Positions 19,166 through 28,751 of a stretch of DNA of 64,000 nucleotides are shown here, piece by piece. Under the pieces are notes generated by a model, which made no database searches, was not told the origin of the DNA, and saw only the letters and a list, made by a program, of their open reading frames with translations. Made by a program: the position numbers and the translations under genes. Positions within the stretch are counted from its first letter, which is position 1; the number at the start of each line of letters is the position of its first letter. The stretch is taken from NCBI GenBank assembly GCA_004570955.1, contig SPPL01000001.1:62001-126000 (forward strand), read 5' to 3'. The stretch is from Jeotgalicoccus nanhaiensis (GTDB taxonomy: Bacteria; Bacillota; Bacilli; Staphylococcales; Salinicoccaceae).

Positions 19166-19405
19166 TTATTGTTCTTTTTCTATTTTATCAATGAAATCCA
19201 GTGCGTCGCCTACTGTGTTGATTTTTTCAGCTTCCTCATCCGGAATTTCCATATCAAACTCATCTTCAAGTTCCATCACCAATTCAGCGATATCAAGTGA
19301 GTCTGCACCAAGGTCATCTTTAAAAGATGCTTCTCTTGTTACTTTTTCTTCATCGATGCCGAGTTTGTCAACGATGATGTCTTTAATTTTGTCAATATTA
19401 GCCAT
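19166..19405 (-). CDS. acpP: Acyl carrier protein
   Basis: Carries growing acyl chains on phosphopantetheine in fatty acid and phospholipid synthesis. It has 79 residues and is very acidic. The attachment serine is S36 in the motif [11 protein letters not shown]. The start is the ATG at 19405 behind GGGAGGTG; an in-frame extension upstream would include the ribosome site. It is the last gene of the FapR-controlled operon. Confidence 0.98.
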   Translation of the reverse strand: MANIDKIKDIIVDKLGIDEEKVTREASFKDDLGADSLDIAELVMELEDEFDMEIPDEEAEKINTVGDALDFIDKIEKEQ

Positions 19406-19440
19406 TGTTTCTTCACCTCCCTTAAATAATAGCACAGCTT

Positions 19441-20178
19441 TTAACCCATGTACATACCGCCGTTGACGTGTATAATCTGGCCTGTAATATACGATGCTTT
19501 ATCACTTGCAAGGAAACTGACTGCGTTCGCAATATCCTTCGTTTCTCCGAAGTGCTTCAGCGGAATCTGCTGCAGCATGCCCTCTTTAATATCATCTCCG
19601 AGCACATCTGTCATGTCGCTCTTAATGAATCCCGGCGCGACACCATTGACAGTAATGTTTTTCGAGGCCAGTTCGCGTGCCACTGATTTTGTCATACCGT
19701 CGATTGCCGCTTTCGTCGCCACATAGTTCGTCTGCCCGGCATTGCCGAGCGAACCGACGATGCTTGAAATATTAATGATGCGTCCCGACTTCTGGCGGAT
19801 CATCGGCCGCGATACGCTCTTAATAACGTTAAAGGCACCTTTAATATTCACGTCGACAACATCGTCAAACTCACTCTCTTTCATGCGCATTAACAGATTG
19901 TCGCGTGTAATTCCCGCGTTATTGACAACGATATCGATGGAACCGTACGTATCGGTAATATGTTTAATCATCGCTTTCACGTCATCGGCATTCTGCACGT
20001 GGCACTGATAGCTCTCAGCAGTGCCGCCGTTTGACTTAATCTCTTCGACGACCGCATCCGCTTTATCTTTTGAACCTGAATAGTTCACGATAACCGTATG
20101 CCCTTCCGCTCCGAGTGTCAGGGCAATTTCGCGGCCGATACCGCGCGAAGCGCCTGTGACCAATGCTGTTTTACTCAT
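19441..20178 (-). CDS. fabG: 3-oxoacyl-ACP reductase FabG
   Basis: NADPH-dependent reductase of the elongation cycle of type II fatty acid synthesis. It is a 245-residue short-chain dehydrogenase. The cofactor motif [12 protein letters not shown], the [14 protein letters not shown] stretch and the catalytic Ser-Tyr-Lys (ISSIVG and [11 protein letters not shown]) are all visible. It overlaps the end of fabD by 8 bp. Confidence 0.97.
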   Translation of the reverse strand: MSKTALVTGASRGIGREIALTLGAEGHTVIVNYSGSKDKADAVVEEIKSNGGTAESYQCHVQNADDVKAMIKHITDTYGSIDIVVNNAGITRDNLLMRMKESEFDDVVDVNIKGAFNVIKSVSRPMIRQKSGRIINISSIVGSLGNAGQTNYVATKAAIDGMTKSVARELASKNITVNGVAPGFIKSDMTDVLGDDIKEGMLQQIPLKHFGETKDIANAVSFLASDKASYITGQIIHVNGGMYMG

Positions 20179-21079
20179 TTAAAAACACCTCTGCCTGTTC
20201 GAATGTATCGATATTTGAAGTAGCTATTTCTTTCGTATTTTTGCGTACCAGTCCCGACTGGACTTTCTTCGGCCCGACTTCAATTGCTTCAGTCACACCG
20301 AGTTCTGCTGCTGTTTCCACGCATTCCACAAAACGCACCGGGTGCGTAATCTGTTCAACGAACTGATGTTTAATCACACCAGCTTCAGTTTCAGCCTTGG
20401 CGCTGACATTTTGGATGACCGGAATTCCGGCATCTTGAAAAGTAATCTGTTCTGTAAATTCTTTAAACTCCTGACGGGCGGGCTCCATTAAGTGAGAGTG
20501 GAAGGCACCCGATACTTTTAATGGAATAATCCGGCGTGCGCCGCGTTCTTTCGCCAGTTCCTTAAAGCGGTCAACCGCCTCTTTATCTCCTGATACAACC
20601 ACCTGATCCGGTGCGTTAATGTTGGCAGGCACAACTTTTGTCTTGCCGTCTGACGCGCTGATGCATGCTTCCTCAAGATCTTTAAAGCCCATGCCGATTA
20701 CAGCCGCCATAGCGCCTGAGTCCGCCCGGCTCATTAATTCACCACGCGTTGTGACAAGTCTCACACCGTCTTTTAAAGTTACAACACCAGCATGAACAAG
20801 CGCCGGCAGTTCGCCGAGCGAGTGGCCGAGCAGATAGTCGCCTTTTAAGCCAGTCGCAGCAAGTACTGCCAGACTGTGGGCAAATAAGGCAGGCTGCGTG
20901 TATTTAGTATCATTTAATCTTGCGTCATCTTCAGAGAACATTATTTCTTTTAAGTCAAAATCAACATATGAAAAAATTTCGTCGAGTACAGCGCGGGCTT
21001 TATCGTTTTGTTCATATAAATCTTTTGCCATCCCGCCGTACTGGGCACCCTGCCCAGGAAAAATAATTAATCTACTCAT
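20171..21079 (-). CDS. fabD: Malonyl-CoA:ACP transacylase FabD
   Basis: Moves malonyl groups from CoA to ACP, supplying fatty acid elongation. It has 302 residues. The N-terminal [11 protein letters not shown], the nucleophile elbow GHSLGE (S87) and the catalytic histidine in [11 protein letters not shown] are visible. Two adjacent ATG codons (21082, 21079) follow AGGTG; the second has the better spacing. The start lies within the last codons of plsX. Confidence 0.96.
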   Translation of the reverse strand: MSRLIIFPGQGAQYGGMAKDLYEQNDKARAVLDEIFSYVDFDLKEIMFSEDDARLNDTKYTQPALFAHSLAVLAATGLKGDYLLGHSLGELPALVHAGVVTLKDGVRLVTTRGELMSRADSGAMAAVIGMGFKDLEEACISASDGKTKVVPANINAPDQVVVSGDKEAVDRFKELAKERGARRIIPLKVSGAFHSHLMEPARQEFKEFTEQITFQDAGIPVIQNVSAKAETEAGVIKHQFVEQITHPVRFVECVETAAELGVTEAIEVGPKKVQSGLVRKNTKEIATSNIDTFEQAEVFLNE

Positions 21080-22055
21080 CATTTTCACCTATTAATTCTT
21101 TTATTTTGTCAATCGTACCTGAGTCTGCCATGATTTTCGCCTGTTTTACTGCATTGACGATGGCAGTCGCATCTGAAGAACCGTGAGCTTTAATTACATT
21201 GCCCTGCAGCCCCATGAGCGGTGCACCGCCGAATTGTCTGTAATCGAGCATGTTTTTAAGTTCCTGGAAATCATTTTTCAAAGCGAGAGCCGCAAGTTTG
21301 TTCACCGGATTTTTCAACATGATTTTCTTCACTTCGCCGAGCAGGCTTGAAGATGTGCCTTCAATTGTCTTTAAGACAACATTGCCGGTAAAACCGTCGG
21401 TTACCGCGATATCTATATTGCCTGATAAAATATCGCGCGTTTCAAAGAAGCCTGCAAAATTCAGCCCGCTGTTTTTTAAAAGCTGATAGGTTTCTTTTGT
21501 CAGTTCAGTCCCTTTAATCTCTTCGCTGCCGTTGTTAATCAAACCGATTGAAGGATTTTTGCGGCCTTCAATATTTTCCATATACACGCTTGCCATTTGT
21601 GCAAACTGCAGCAGGTGGTTCGGTTTGTTTTCCGAATTAGCGCCCATATCCAGCATCAGCATGCCTTTGTCAGAAGTTGTCGGCAGCATCGTTGTAATCG
21701 CAGGACGTTCAATCCCTTTAATACGCTTCACGCCGAACAGACCGGCACTCATAATTGCACCTGTGTTGCCAGCTGACACAACCGCATCCGCTTCACCGTC
21801 GGCTACAGCTTTCACTGCTCTTACCAGGGAACTGTCTTTTTTTCTTCTGACAGATTTTACCGGGTCATCTTCCGACTCGATTTTTTCTGTTACTTCAATG
21901 AAAGTTACCCGCGGGTGGTTCCCGCTGTAGCTGCCCGGCATGCCAAACGCCAGAATCTCTACATCATCAAAAGTATCTGCTGCCTGCAGAACACCTTCTT
22001 CTATCACTTTCGGGGCATTGTCTCCGCCCATTAAATCTACAGCAATTCTAGCCAT
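21072..22055 (-). CDS. plsX: Phosphate acyltransferase PlsX
   Basis: Makes acyl-phosphate from acyl-ACP, the first step of phospholipid synthesis in Firmicutes (with PlsY). It has 327 residues. The family start MARIAVDLMGGDNAP and the core segments SAGNTGAIMSAGLFG, MLDMGANSENKP and VTDGFTGNVVLKT are present. It starts 3 bp after fapR and overlaps fabD. Confidence 0.97.
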   Translation of the reverse strand: MARIAVDLMGGDNAPKVIEEGVLQAADTFDDVEILAFGMPGSYSGNHPRVTFIEVTEKIESEDDPVKSVRRKKDSSLVRAVKAVADGEADAVVSAGNTGAIMSAGLFGVKRIKGIERPAITTMLPTTSDKGMLMLDMGANSENKPNHLLQFAQMASVYMENIEGRKNPSIGLINNGSEEIKGTELTKETYQLLKNSGLNFAGFFETRDILSGNIDIAVTDGFTGNVVLKTIEGTSSSLLGEVKKIMLKNPVNKLAALALKNDFQELKNMLDYRQFGGAPLMGLQGNVIKAHGSSDATAIVNAVKQAKIMADSGTIDKIKELIGENDE

Positions 22056-22058
22056 CGT

Positions 22059-22622
22059 CTATTCACCTTCATTTTTATAATACATCTCAAATTTTCCTGT
22101 AAAAATTACTTTGCCATCGACTTTTGATTCCACTTCGATGTGCGCTTTATTATTGTCCATAGTCGTTACTTTCGCTTTTGCGACAACTTTATCGTTTAAT
22201 TTCGCCGGACGCTTAAAATCCACCGCCGCATGCTGTGTCAGCGCGAGCGGCTCATCGATTAAAGCAACGCAGAGCGAATTCGCCTGTGCGAACAGAAAAT
22301 GCCCCCGTGCAATTTGATTCTTTTCAAACACGTGACTTTCCTCAACGATAAAAAGCGACAGCGCGCTCTTATTCAGTTCAATATCGATAATTTCCCCGAC
22401 TACTTCCTGAATTGACAGTGAGCGGATTTTATCAACACCCTCACGCGCCACATTTTTAATGCGTGCACGCAGCTCAGGAATGTTCAGTTCCAGTCGGTCC
22501 AGACGTATCGTTTGAATCGATACACCGAAAATATTCGCCAGCTGCTCATCCGTCAAAAACGGATCATCGGAAATATGAGACTCCAAACTCGATTGACGCT
22601 CCTGTTTTTTTAGCTTCACCAT
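22059..22622 (-). CDS. fapR: Fatty acid/phospholipid repressor FapR
   Basis: Repressor of fatty acid and phospholipid synthesis genes, released from DNA by malonyl-CoA. It has 187 residues. An N-terminal helix-turn-helix (LTDEQLANIFGVSIQTIRLDR, about 25-45) and a linker precede a hot-dog-fold effector domain (GHFLFAQANSLCVALID). The ATG at 22622 follows AGAGGAATC; the upstream in-frame ATG lies within the operator region. It is first in the operon and has a FapR site in front of it, so it should regulate itself. Confidence 0.96.
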   Translation of the reverse strand: MVKLKKQERQSSLESHISDDPFLTDEQLANIFGVSIQTIRLDRLELNIPELRARIKNVAREGVDKIRSLSIQEVVGEIIDIELNKSALSLFIVEESHVFEKNQIARGHFLFAQANSLCVALIDEPLALTQHAAVDFKRPAKLNDKVVAKAKVTTMDNNKAHIEVESKVDGKVIFTGKFEMYYKNEGE

Positions 22623-22635
22623 TCTGATTCCTCTT

Positions 22636-22652
22636 TTAGTAGTTGGTATTAA
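22636..22652 (-). promoter_or_regulatory. FapR operator
   Basis: TTAGTAGTTGGTATTAA (plus strand), 13 bp ahead of fapR. It matches the FapR consensus TTAGTA-CCTGG-TATTAA known from Bacillus except in the middle. It lies downstream of the -10 box, where binding would block elongation or initiation. Confidence 0.85.
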
Positions 22653-22675
22653 CATCTATATATAACACTAGACTC

Positions 22676-22704
22676 AGTATATAAAACCTGACTCATGATT
22701 TCAA
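22676..22704 (-). promoter_or_regulatory. Promoter of the fapR operon
   Basis: Minus-strand TTGAAA (22704-22699) and TATACT (22681-22676), 17 bp apart, just upstream of the FapR operator. Confidence 0.65.
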
Positions 22705-22746
22705 TTATTTTAAAGAAGTTTTTAAATTTGGAGAGCGTGTTTGGTG

Positions 22747-22761
22747 TTTGTCAGACACTGT
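22747..22761. repeat. Isolated fragment of the 41-bp hairpin repeat
   Basis: TTTGTCAGACACTGT is identical to the beginning of the array at 8402-8416. Only the first arm is kept; the stretch then runs into the srtA terminator. Confidence 0.6.
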
Positions 22762-22774
22762 GCCTCCTTTTCAT

Positions 22775-22815
22775 ACAAAAAGCATCCGAATCCATACGAT
22801 AAAGGACTCAGATGC
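22775..22815 (-). terminator. Terminator after srtA
   Basis: AGCATC...GATGCT arms extended inward by TGAGTCC/GGATTCG with wobble pairs, followed by TTTTTG on the minus strand. It separates srtA from the fapR promoter. It lies 54 bp after the srtA stop. Confidence 0.7.
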
Positions 22816-22868
22816 TGTTAAGTTTACATAACTCCCATCAGAAATCAAAACAATCAGCGCAATTCTCA

Positions 22869-23489
22869 TCATTCAACCAATTCAGCCTTAACAATCAGCC
22901 GCTTCTCAAACAGCAGTGTTTCCGGGTTATACTCTTCGCATGTGATGAGGGTGAGTTCCTGTACCGCACCTTCAGTCTGGTCGAGGACGCCGACTTCCGA
23001 CGGTGCGACTTCGAACATCTCGGTGATTTTATAGACGCGCGTTTCATCGTGCGTGATGAAGTTTATCGTATCGCCGACTGAAGCACGGTCGATATAGTTG
23101 AAACGGATACCTGCACCTTCGACACGGTGGCCGGCAATCGGGATGTTCTGCATATCCAGGTGATCGTTTTCTTCCAGAAAGCTCACGCCGTTCCGCAATT
23201 TCTCTTCTGTCAGCGGCCCTTTGTAGACGGGTTCGAGAATATCTGCACTCTCAATTTCAAGCGCCCCTGCCATATCATCACCGATATTAATACCTGCAGC
23301 TTCCTGTTCTGCACCGGTGATGAACGTTTCAAGCGGGTTCAGTTTTACATCATCGTCACCGTCCTGATACGCGGTAATCAGCCGGTCGTTGACCTGGTCT
23401 GTAAAATATTCACGGATATCCTGCCAGAAAAACAGCATAACAGCTGCGATAATCATTAAAATACCGACAGTTCTGATGAATATTCTCAA
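22869..23489 (-). CDS. srtA: Class A sortase
   Basis: Membrane-anchored transpeptidase that links LPXTG-type surface proteins to the cell wall. It has 206 residues, typical for SrtA. The N-terminal signal anchor is at about 7-22 (TVGILMIIAAVMLFFW). The catalytic triad is visible: H121 (IPIAGHR), C184 in the TLITC motif and R197. It starts 27 bp after recG on the same strand, an unusual place for srtA, with a good GGAGGGAA ribosome site. LPXTG substrates are not in this window. Confidence 0.93.
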   Translation of the reverse strand: MRIFIRTVGILMIIAAVMLFFWQDIREYFTDQVNDRLITAYQDGDDDVKLNPLETFITGAEQEAAGINIGDDMAGALEIESADILEPVYKGPLTEEKLRNGVSFLEENDHLDMQNIPIAGHRVEGAGIRFNYIDRASVGDTINFITHDETRVYKITEMFEVAPSEVGVLDQTEGAVQELTLITCEEYNPETLLFEKRLIVKAELVE

Positions 23490-23516
23490 AAAATTCCCTC
23501 CACTCGCCGCAATTTT

Positions 23517-25484
23517 TTATAAATTATTATTTTCATACACCTGAACCGCTTCGTCTCTCGCCACTTCAAGGATTCTGTAGTCTTCTGTAATATCCGCAAT
23601 TTTAAATTGCGGCAAACCGCTCTGACGGACACCGAAGTAATCCCCGGGCCCGCGCATTTCAAGGTCGCGCTCACTTAAAACAAAGCCGTCAGAAGTGCTC
23701 GTCATAATATCCATGCGCTGCTTGGCGTTTTCCGTTGCCGGGTCGCTCACCAAAACGCAGTAGCTCTTCTTGCTGCTTCTGCCAACCCGGCCGCGCAGCT
23801 GGTGCAGCGTGGACAGACCGAATCGCTCGGCGTTAAAAATAACAATTGCTGTCGCGTTCGGCACGTTGATGCCGACTTCGATAACCGTCGTCGATACGAG
23901 CAGCGGTTTCTCCAGCGTTTCAAACGAGCGCATCGCTGCATTTTTCTCTTCAGCTTTCATTCTGCCGTGCACCAGCACCACATCATCCGGGCTGAAATAC
24001 TCTTCAAAAATCTCATATATTTCATAGACGTTTTTTAAATCGAGCGTTTCCGATTCTTCGATTAAAGGTGCCACGATATAGGCGCTGTGTCCTTTATCGA
24101 TTTCCGATTTCACGAAACTGAGCACGTAATCGATCTCCTTGAAGCGGCGCCATTCCGTTTCAATCGGAATGCGGCCTTTCGGCATTTCGCGTATAACTGA
24201 CACGTCCATATCCCCGTAGGATGTAATCGATAAAGTTCTCGGAATCGGTGTCGCCGTCATATAAAGCACGTTTTTTCGGTAAGCCTTATTATTCAGCTTT
24301 TCGCGCTGGTTCACACCGAAGCGGTGCTGTTCATCGATAATGATAAACGACAGGCTGCTGAAGATTACATCGTCTTCAATCAGCGAATGCGTGCCGACGA
24401 GAAGATCGATTTCACCCGCTGCGAGCCGGGCGAGTATATCGCGTTTCTCGGCCGGCTTTGTCGTACCTGTTAATTTAGCAATCGTCAGTTCCTCGCCGTA
24501 AGTGTCTTTAAAACTTTCGTAATGCTGGTTCGCCAGCACTTCCGTCGGCACCATAACAGCACTTTGTTCACCGATGGTCTTAACTGCGTAAACGCAAATC
24601 CCTGCCACAATCGTTTTACCGCTACCCACATCTCCCTGCAGGAGGCGGTGCATTGAAATATTCTGCTTAAAGTCTCGGCATATGTCATTGACGCTTTTCT
24701 TCTGGTCACCTGTCAGTTCAAAAGGCAGTGTATCGATAAAAGTTTTAAGTTCATCAATCTTATAATCGACAACAAAACGGTCGCTCCTGATGCGTTCTTT
24801 CTGACGGCGTTCCATAATTTTAAGCTGGTAATGGTACAGCTCATAAAATTTTATTGTCCGTCTCGCAGCAGCAACCGTTTCATGACTGTCCGGAAAGTGG
24901 AGCGCATACAGCGCATCCCGAACCGGCATCAGTTTGTACTTAGCTCTGAGCGCTTCCGGCAGGTCGACGTTAAAGTTTGTCATATCAAAGGCCGAGCGGA
25001 CGATTTTCTGGAATGTTTTCGACTGCATTACACCGCCGAGCGGATATTTTACCTGGTAGCCGCCGCCTGCTTCAAAGATTAGCTTCGTTCCATTAATTTC
25101 AAGCTTGTTGCGGTTGAATTTGCCGTAGAGCCGGGCAAATTCACCGTTAATAATCTTACTTTTTAAATAAGGCTGGTTAAAAAATGTGATTTTTACATAA
25201 ATGCCGTCGACATCCATAAAAAATGTCAGACGGCTTTTGCCCCTGCGGAAAAAGGCGACTTGCGGTTCTGTTTTTACAGTGCCTTCAATCGTAATATTCG
25301 CCCCGTCCGGCGCTTCATTTAAATTGACGACGCTGTGGTCTATGTAGCCCGCCGGCAGGTGAAAAAGCACATCATTCATGCCCGCAATACCAAGACCGAA
25401 CAGTTTCTCTGCCACCTTGTCGCCGACGCCTTTTAATTCTTTAATACTTCTGTCCGGGCTCTGTACGACATGAATGCCGCTCAT
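23517..25484 (-). CDS. recG: ATP-dependent DNA helicase RecG
   Basis: Superfamily 2 helicase that reverses stalled forks and processes Holliday junctions. It has 655 residues. An N-terminal wedge (OB-fold) domain is followed by the helicase core with GDVGSGKTIVAG, DEQHRFGVNQRE (DEQH), TATPIPRTL and QLRGRVGRS. It ends at EVARDEAVQVYENNNL, about 25-30 residues before the end of Bacillus or Staphylococcus RecG. The ATG overlaps the sdaAA stop by one base. Confidence 0.96.
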   Translation of the reverse strand: MSGIHVVQSPDRSIKELKGVGDKVAEKLFGLGIAGMNDVLFHLPAGYIDHSVVNLNEAPDGANITIEGTVKTEPQVAFFRRGKSRLTFFMDVDGIYVKITFFNQPYLKSKIINGEFARLYGKFNRNKLEINGTKLIFEAGGGYQVKYPLGGVMQSKTFQKIVRSAFDMTNFNVDLPEALRAKYKLMPVRDALYALHFPDSHETVAAARRTIKFYELYHYQLKIMERRQKERIRSDRFVVDYKIDELKTFIDTLPFELTGDQKKSVNDICRDFKQNISMHRLLQGDVGSGKTIVAGICVYAVKTIGEQSAVMVPTEVLANQHYESFKDTYGEELTIAKLTGTTKPAEKRDILARLAAGEIDLLVGTHSLIEDDVIFSSLSFIIIDEQHRFGVNQREKLNNKAYRKNVLYMTATPIPRTLSITSYGDMDVSVIREMPKGRIPIETEWRRFKEIDYVLSFVKSEIDKGHSAYIVAPLIEESETLDLKNVYEIYEIFEEYFSPDDVVLVHGRMKAEEKNAAMRSFETLEKPLLVSTTVIEVGINVPNATAIVIFNAERFGLSTLHQLRGRVGRSSKKSYCVLVSDPATENAKQRMDIMTSTSDGFVLSERDLEMRGPGDYFGVRQSGLPQFKIADITEDYRILEVARDEAVQVYENNNL

Positions 25485-26359
25485 TATTTCGCACCGAAAA
25501 GTTCAGCTTTTAAGCGTTCTCCCGTCGGAGTCGCAGCCAGTCCGCCGCGTCCTGTTTCACGCAGTGCCGACGGCATGGTTAAGCCGATCTTGTACATCGC
25601 TTCGATAACTTCGTCTGGCGGAATGCGCGATTCAATTCCTGCGAGCGCCATATCCGCTGCTGTCAGCGCATTCGTTGCGCCTGCTGCATTCCGTTTAACA
25701 CACGGCACTTCAACAAGGCCGGCAACAGGGTCGCACACTAAACCGAGCATATTTTTCATGGCGATCGCAAATGCGTGCGCGCTCATATCCGGCGTGCCGC
25801 CTGCGAGTTCAACGAGGGCGGCTGCTGCCATAGCGCTCGCACTGCCGACTTCCGCCTGGCAGCCGCCCGCAGCACCTGAAATACTTGCGTTATTTGCAAC
25901 CACAAAGCCGAAAGCGCCCGAAGTAAACAGAAAACGGATTTTCTGTTCTTCTGTAATCGACGGATCTTTTTTAACCATGGCAAATAAAACACCCGGCACG
26001 ACACCCGCTGATCCTGCTGTCGGTGTCGCACAGATTTTGCCCATCGCTGCGTTCACTTCATTGGTGCTGACTGCATTCGCAATCGCAAGCAGATTAAGTT
26101 CACCGCTTAAGCCCTTGCCGGAATCGATATATTTCTGCATCTTCACAGCGTCCATACCGGTCAGGCCGGTTGTTGAATGAACACCTTCAAGGCCTTCAGC
26201 TACAGCACCTTCCATCGTCGTTAAATTAGTTTTCATTAAATTATATATATCGAGGTAGCTGTGCCCTGTCGCTTCCATTTCCTGCCTGATCATAACTTCG
26301 GACAAGGAAATCTCTTCTGACAGCGCACGTTCCACAAGCTGATTTATACTGTTAAACAT
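25484..26359 (-). CDS. sdaAA: L-serine dehydratase, alpha subunit
   Basis: Iron-sulfur L-serine deaminase subunit; with SdaAB it makes pyruvate and ammonia from L-serine. It has 291 residues. Cluster-binding cysteines fit C167 (AAGGCQAEVGSA), C209 and C220 (GLVCDPVAGLVEVPC). PTAGSAGVVPGVL is characteristic. It begins 3 bp after sdaAB. The sdaAB-sdaAA-recG order is as in Bacillus. Confidence 0.96.
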   Translation of the reverse strand: MFNSINQLVERALSEEISLSEVMIRQEMEATGHSYLDIYNLMKTNLTTMEGAVAEGLEGVHSTTGLTGMDAVKMQKYIDSGKGLSGELNLLAIANAVSTNEVNAAMGKICATPTAGSAGVVPGVLFAMVKKDPSITEEQKIRFLFTSGAFGFVVANNASISGAAGGCQAEVGSASAMAAAALVELAGGTPDMSAHAFAIAMKNMLGLVCDPVAGLVEVPCVKRNAAGATNALTAADMALAGIESRIPPDEVIEAMYKIGLTMPSALRETGRGGLAATPTGERLKAELFGAK

Positions 26360-26362
26360 AAG

Positions 26363-27028
26363 TTAGCCTCCCGTCATTTCAATTACGCGGTCAACGCCTT
26401 TAACCGCTCTTATTTCTTCTAAAGCTTCGGGTGAAATTGTATCGTCAAGTTCGACAGTCATCAAAGCGACCTGCCCCTTTTCTTTTCGGGAGACGCTCAT
26501 CTGGGAAATATTCAGCTGTTCATCGCCGAGTTTCGTCGTGACGCGTGCAATCGTCCCGAATTCATCTTTATGGAAGACCAGCAGCGCATGATAGTTGCCG
26601 GAAATATTAATATTATAGCCGTTAATACTCACGAGCTCTATCTTCCCGCCGCCGATCGACACTCCTTCGATTACGAGTTCTTCTTCGTCTTTATAAAGCT
26701 GCAGCACCGCTGTATTCGGGTGAGAGCGTTCTTCCTGCATTTCGATAAAATTATACGTTAAGTTGTTGTTTTCAGCTTCTTGTTTAGCATTGATAATTCT
26801 TTCGTCGTCGGTATCATAGCCGAGAATGCCCCCGAGCAGCGCAACATCTGTTGCATGGCCCTGGTAAGTATCCCGGAAGGAGCCGTACAGGTAGATATCC
26901 ACCTTATCCGGCTGGCCGCCGAATAAGTTTCTTGCGAGCAGCCCGATGCGCGCGGCACCTGCTGTATGCGATGATGACGGCCCGACCATCACAGGTCCGA
27001 TTATATCAAAAACGCTTTTAAACTTCAT
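26363..27028 (-). CDS. sdaAB: L-serine dehydratase, beta subunit
   Basis: Partner of SdaAA. It has 221 residues. The N-terminal part contains GPVMVGPSSSHTAGAARIG, the substrate-side motif, and a C-terminal ACT domain (about 148-215, HALLVFHKDEFGTIARVTTKL) suggests amino acid sensing. The start is the ATG at 27028, 7 bases after GGAGGGG. It follows the fakA terminator closely, so expression probably comes from read-through. Confidence 0.95.
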   Translation of the reverse strand: MKFKSVFDIIGPVMVGPSSSHTAGAARIGLLARNLFGGQPDKVDIYLYGSFRDTYQGHATDVALLGGILGYDTDDERIINAKQEAENNNLTYNFIEMQEERSHPNTAVLQLYKDEEELVIEGVSIGGGKIELVSINGYNINISGNYHALLVFHKDEFGTIARVTTKLGDEQLNISQMSVSRKEKGQVALMTVELDDTISPEALEEIRAVKGVDRVIEMTGG

Positions 27029-27049
27029 AGTTTCCCCTCCTAAAGTACA

Positions 27050-27079
27050 AAAAGCCACATCGGAATAACCGATGCGGCT
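27050..27079 (-). terminator. Terminator between fakA and sdaAB
   Basis: Stem AGCCGCATCGG/CCGATGTGGCT (27069-27079 with 27053-27063) and a 5-base loop, followed by TTTTTG on the minus strand, 8 bp after the fakA stop. No promoter fits between it and sdaAB, so it may be partial. Confidence 0.8.
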
Positions 27080-27086
27080 GATATTG

Positions 27087-28730
27087 TTATTCCACAGATA
27101 TTAAATAGCTGTAGACTGGCTGTGCACCATTATGAATTTCAAATTCAACATCTTCATGTGTGCCTTCAATATCTTCAATTACTGTTTCCACTTCTTCTTC
27201 AGTACCGCCTTCACCAATCAGTATCGTAATGATTTCTGTATCTTCATCAATCATCTTCTTGATAAGCGTGTTAAGCGTATCTACTCTAGAATCGCTGGCA
27301 GTAATAATCTTACCTTCGGCAATACCCATATGCTGATCTTTCTTAATGTCCACACCATCTATTTTAGTGTCGCGGACTGAGTAAGTCACCTGTCCTGTCT
27401 GGACATGTTCGAGCGATTCGCTCATCGCTTTCTTGTTATCTTCAAGCGATGCTTCCGGATTAAAGCTGAGCATGCTCGCAAGGCCCTCCGGAATTGATGT
27501 GGAAGCAACTACGGCTGCCGGAATCTCAAGTACTTCCGCCGCCTGTTCAGCTGCCATGATTATATTTTTATTGTTCGGAAGAATAATGACCTGTTTGACA
27601 TCTTCGCCTTTAATTACGTTAACTATATCCTCAGTTGCCGGATTCATCGTCTGGCCGCCGTTAATGACGTGCGTCACGCCGATGCTCTTGAACAGTTCGT
27701 TAATTCCTTCACCTGAAGAAACCGTAATAATTGCTGTGTCGTAAGCCTGCTTTTCAGCAGCATGATTAGTATCTCCGTGAACAGTTCTGAATTGTTCACG
27801 CATGTTTTCAACTTTCATCTTAATGAGCTCGCCGTAAGTCGCAGCATAAGTGAATGCCTCGCCCGGTGTTTCCGTGTGGACGTGTACTTTAACGATTTCA
27901 TCATCGTTTATAACGAGCAGCGAGTCACCGAATCCGCTCATTTCATTACGGAATTCATCTTCCTTAAACTCGCGTTTTCCGTCTTCAAAACGCACCATGA
28001 ATTCAGTACAGTAGCCGAATTCAATATCGTCAACGCTCATAAAGTCGTTAAAGTCGTTTTCGTGGTCATGGTCATCGATTGCAGGTGAATCGGTTTCGGC
28101 AGCATCTTCGGCAATTTCTTCGCCCGTCAGTGCACTTAAGAACCCTTCATAAACATAAACGAGACCCTGGCCGCCTGAATCGACAACGCCGACTTCTTTC
28201 AGTACAGGGAGAAGGTCCGGTGTGCGTTTAAGCGAAGCTTTTGCTTCTTCAAGCGTTGCGGTCATGACATCGATTACCGACGCATTGCTTTCATTAAATT
28301 CTTCCGCTTTTTTCCCTGCATCTTTTGCCACAGTTAAAATTGTACCTTCTACAGGTTTCATTACTGCTTTATAAGCAGTATTCACACCCTGTTTTAAGGC
28401 TTCGATAAATTCATCTGCTCTGATTTCATCTTTTGTTTCAATCGCTTTAGAGAATCCTCTAAATAATTGCGAGAGAATAACGCCCGAGTTTCCGCGTGCC
28501 CCCATCAGGAGCCCTTTGGAGAAATGTTTCCCCACGTTTCCGATATGCGTGTCATCAAGCGGTTCAACTTCAGCTGCGCCTGAAGACATCGAAAGATTCA
28601 TATTTGTGCCCGTATCACCGTCAGGAACGGGGAAAACGTTTAATGAATCCACATAATCAGCATTTTTCTTCAGATTACGCGCCCCGCTCAAAATCATCCG
28701 GCGGAACATCAAGCCATCTATCTTATCCAT
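27087..28730 (-). CDS. fakA: Fatty acid kinase subunit FakA (YloV, DAK domain)
   Basis: ATP-binding subunit of fatty acid kinase, which phosphorylates exogenous fatty acids held by FakB, giving the acyl-phosphate also made by PlsX. It has 547 residues. The N-terminal DhaL-type domain is clear (VFPVPDGDTGTNMNLSM, GARGNSGVILSQLFRGF, AVMKPVEGTILTV). The middle and the C-terminal DegV-like part (about 350-547) complete it. FakB proteins are not in this window. It is cotranscribed with yloU. Confidence 0.95.
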   Translation of the reverse strand: MDKIDGLMFRRMILSGARNLKKNADYVDSLNVFPVPDGDTGTNMNLSMSSGAAEVEPLDDTHIGNVGKHFSKGLLMGARGNSGVILSQLFRGFSKAIETKDEIRADEFIEALKQGVNTAYKAVMKPVEGTILTVAKDAGKKAEEFNESNASVIDVMTATLEEAKASLKRTPDLLPVLKEVGVVDSGGQGLVYVYEGFLSALTGEEIAEDAAETDSPAIDDHDHENDFNDFMSVDDIEFGYCTEFMVRFEDGKREFKEDEFRNEMSGFGDSLLVINDDEIVKVHVHTETPGEAFTYAATYGELIKMKVENMREQFRTVHGDTNHAAEKQAYDTAIITVSSGEGINELFKSIGVTHVINGGQTMNPATEDIVNVIKGEDVKQVIILPNNKNIIMAAEQAAEVLEIPAAVVASTSIPEGLASMLSFNPEASLEDNKKAMSESLEHVQTGQVTYSVRDTKIDGVDIKKDQHMGIAEGKIITASDSRVDTLNTLIKKMIDEDTEIITILIGEGGTEEEVETVIEDIEGTHEDVEFEIHNGAQPVYSYLISVE

Positions 28731-28751
28731 TGTATTGTAAATCCTCCCCGA

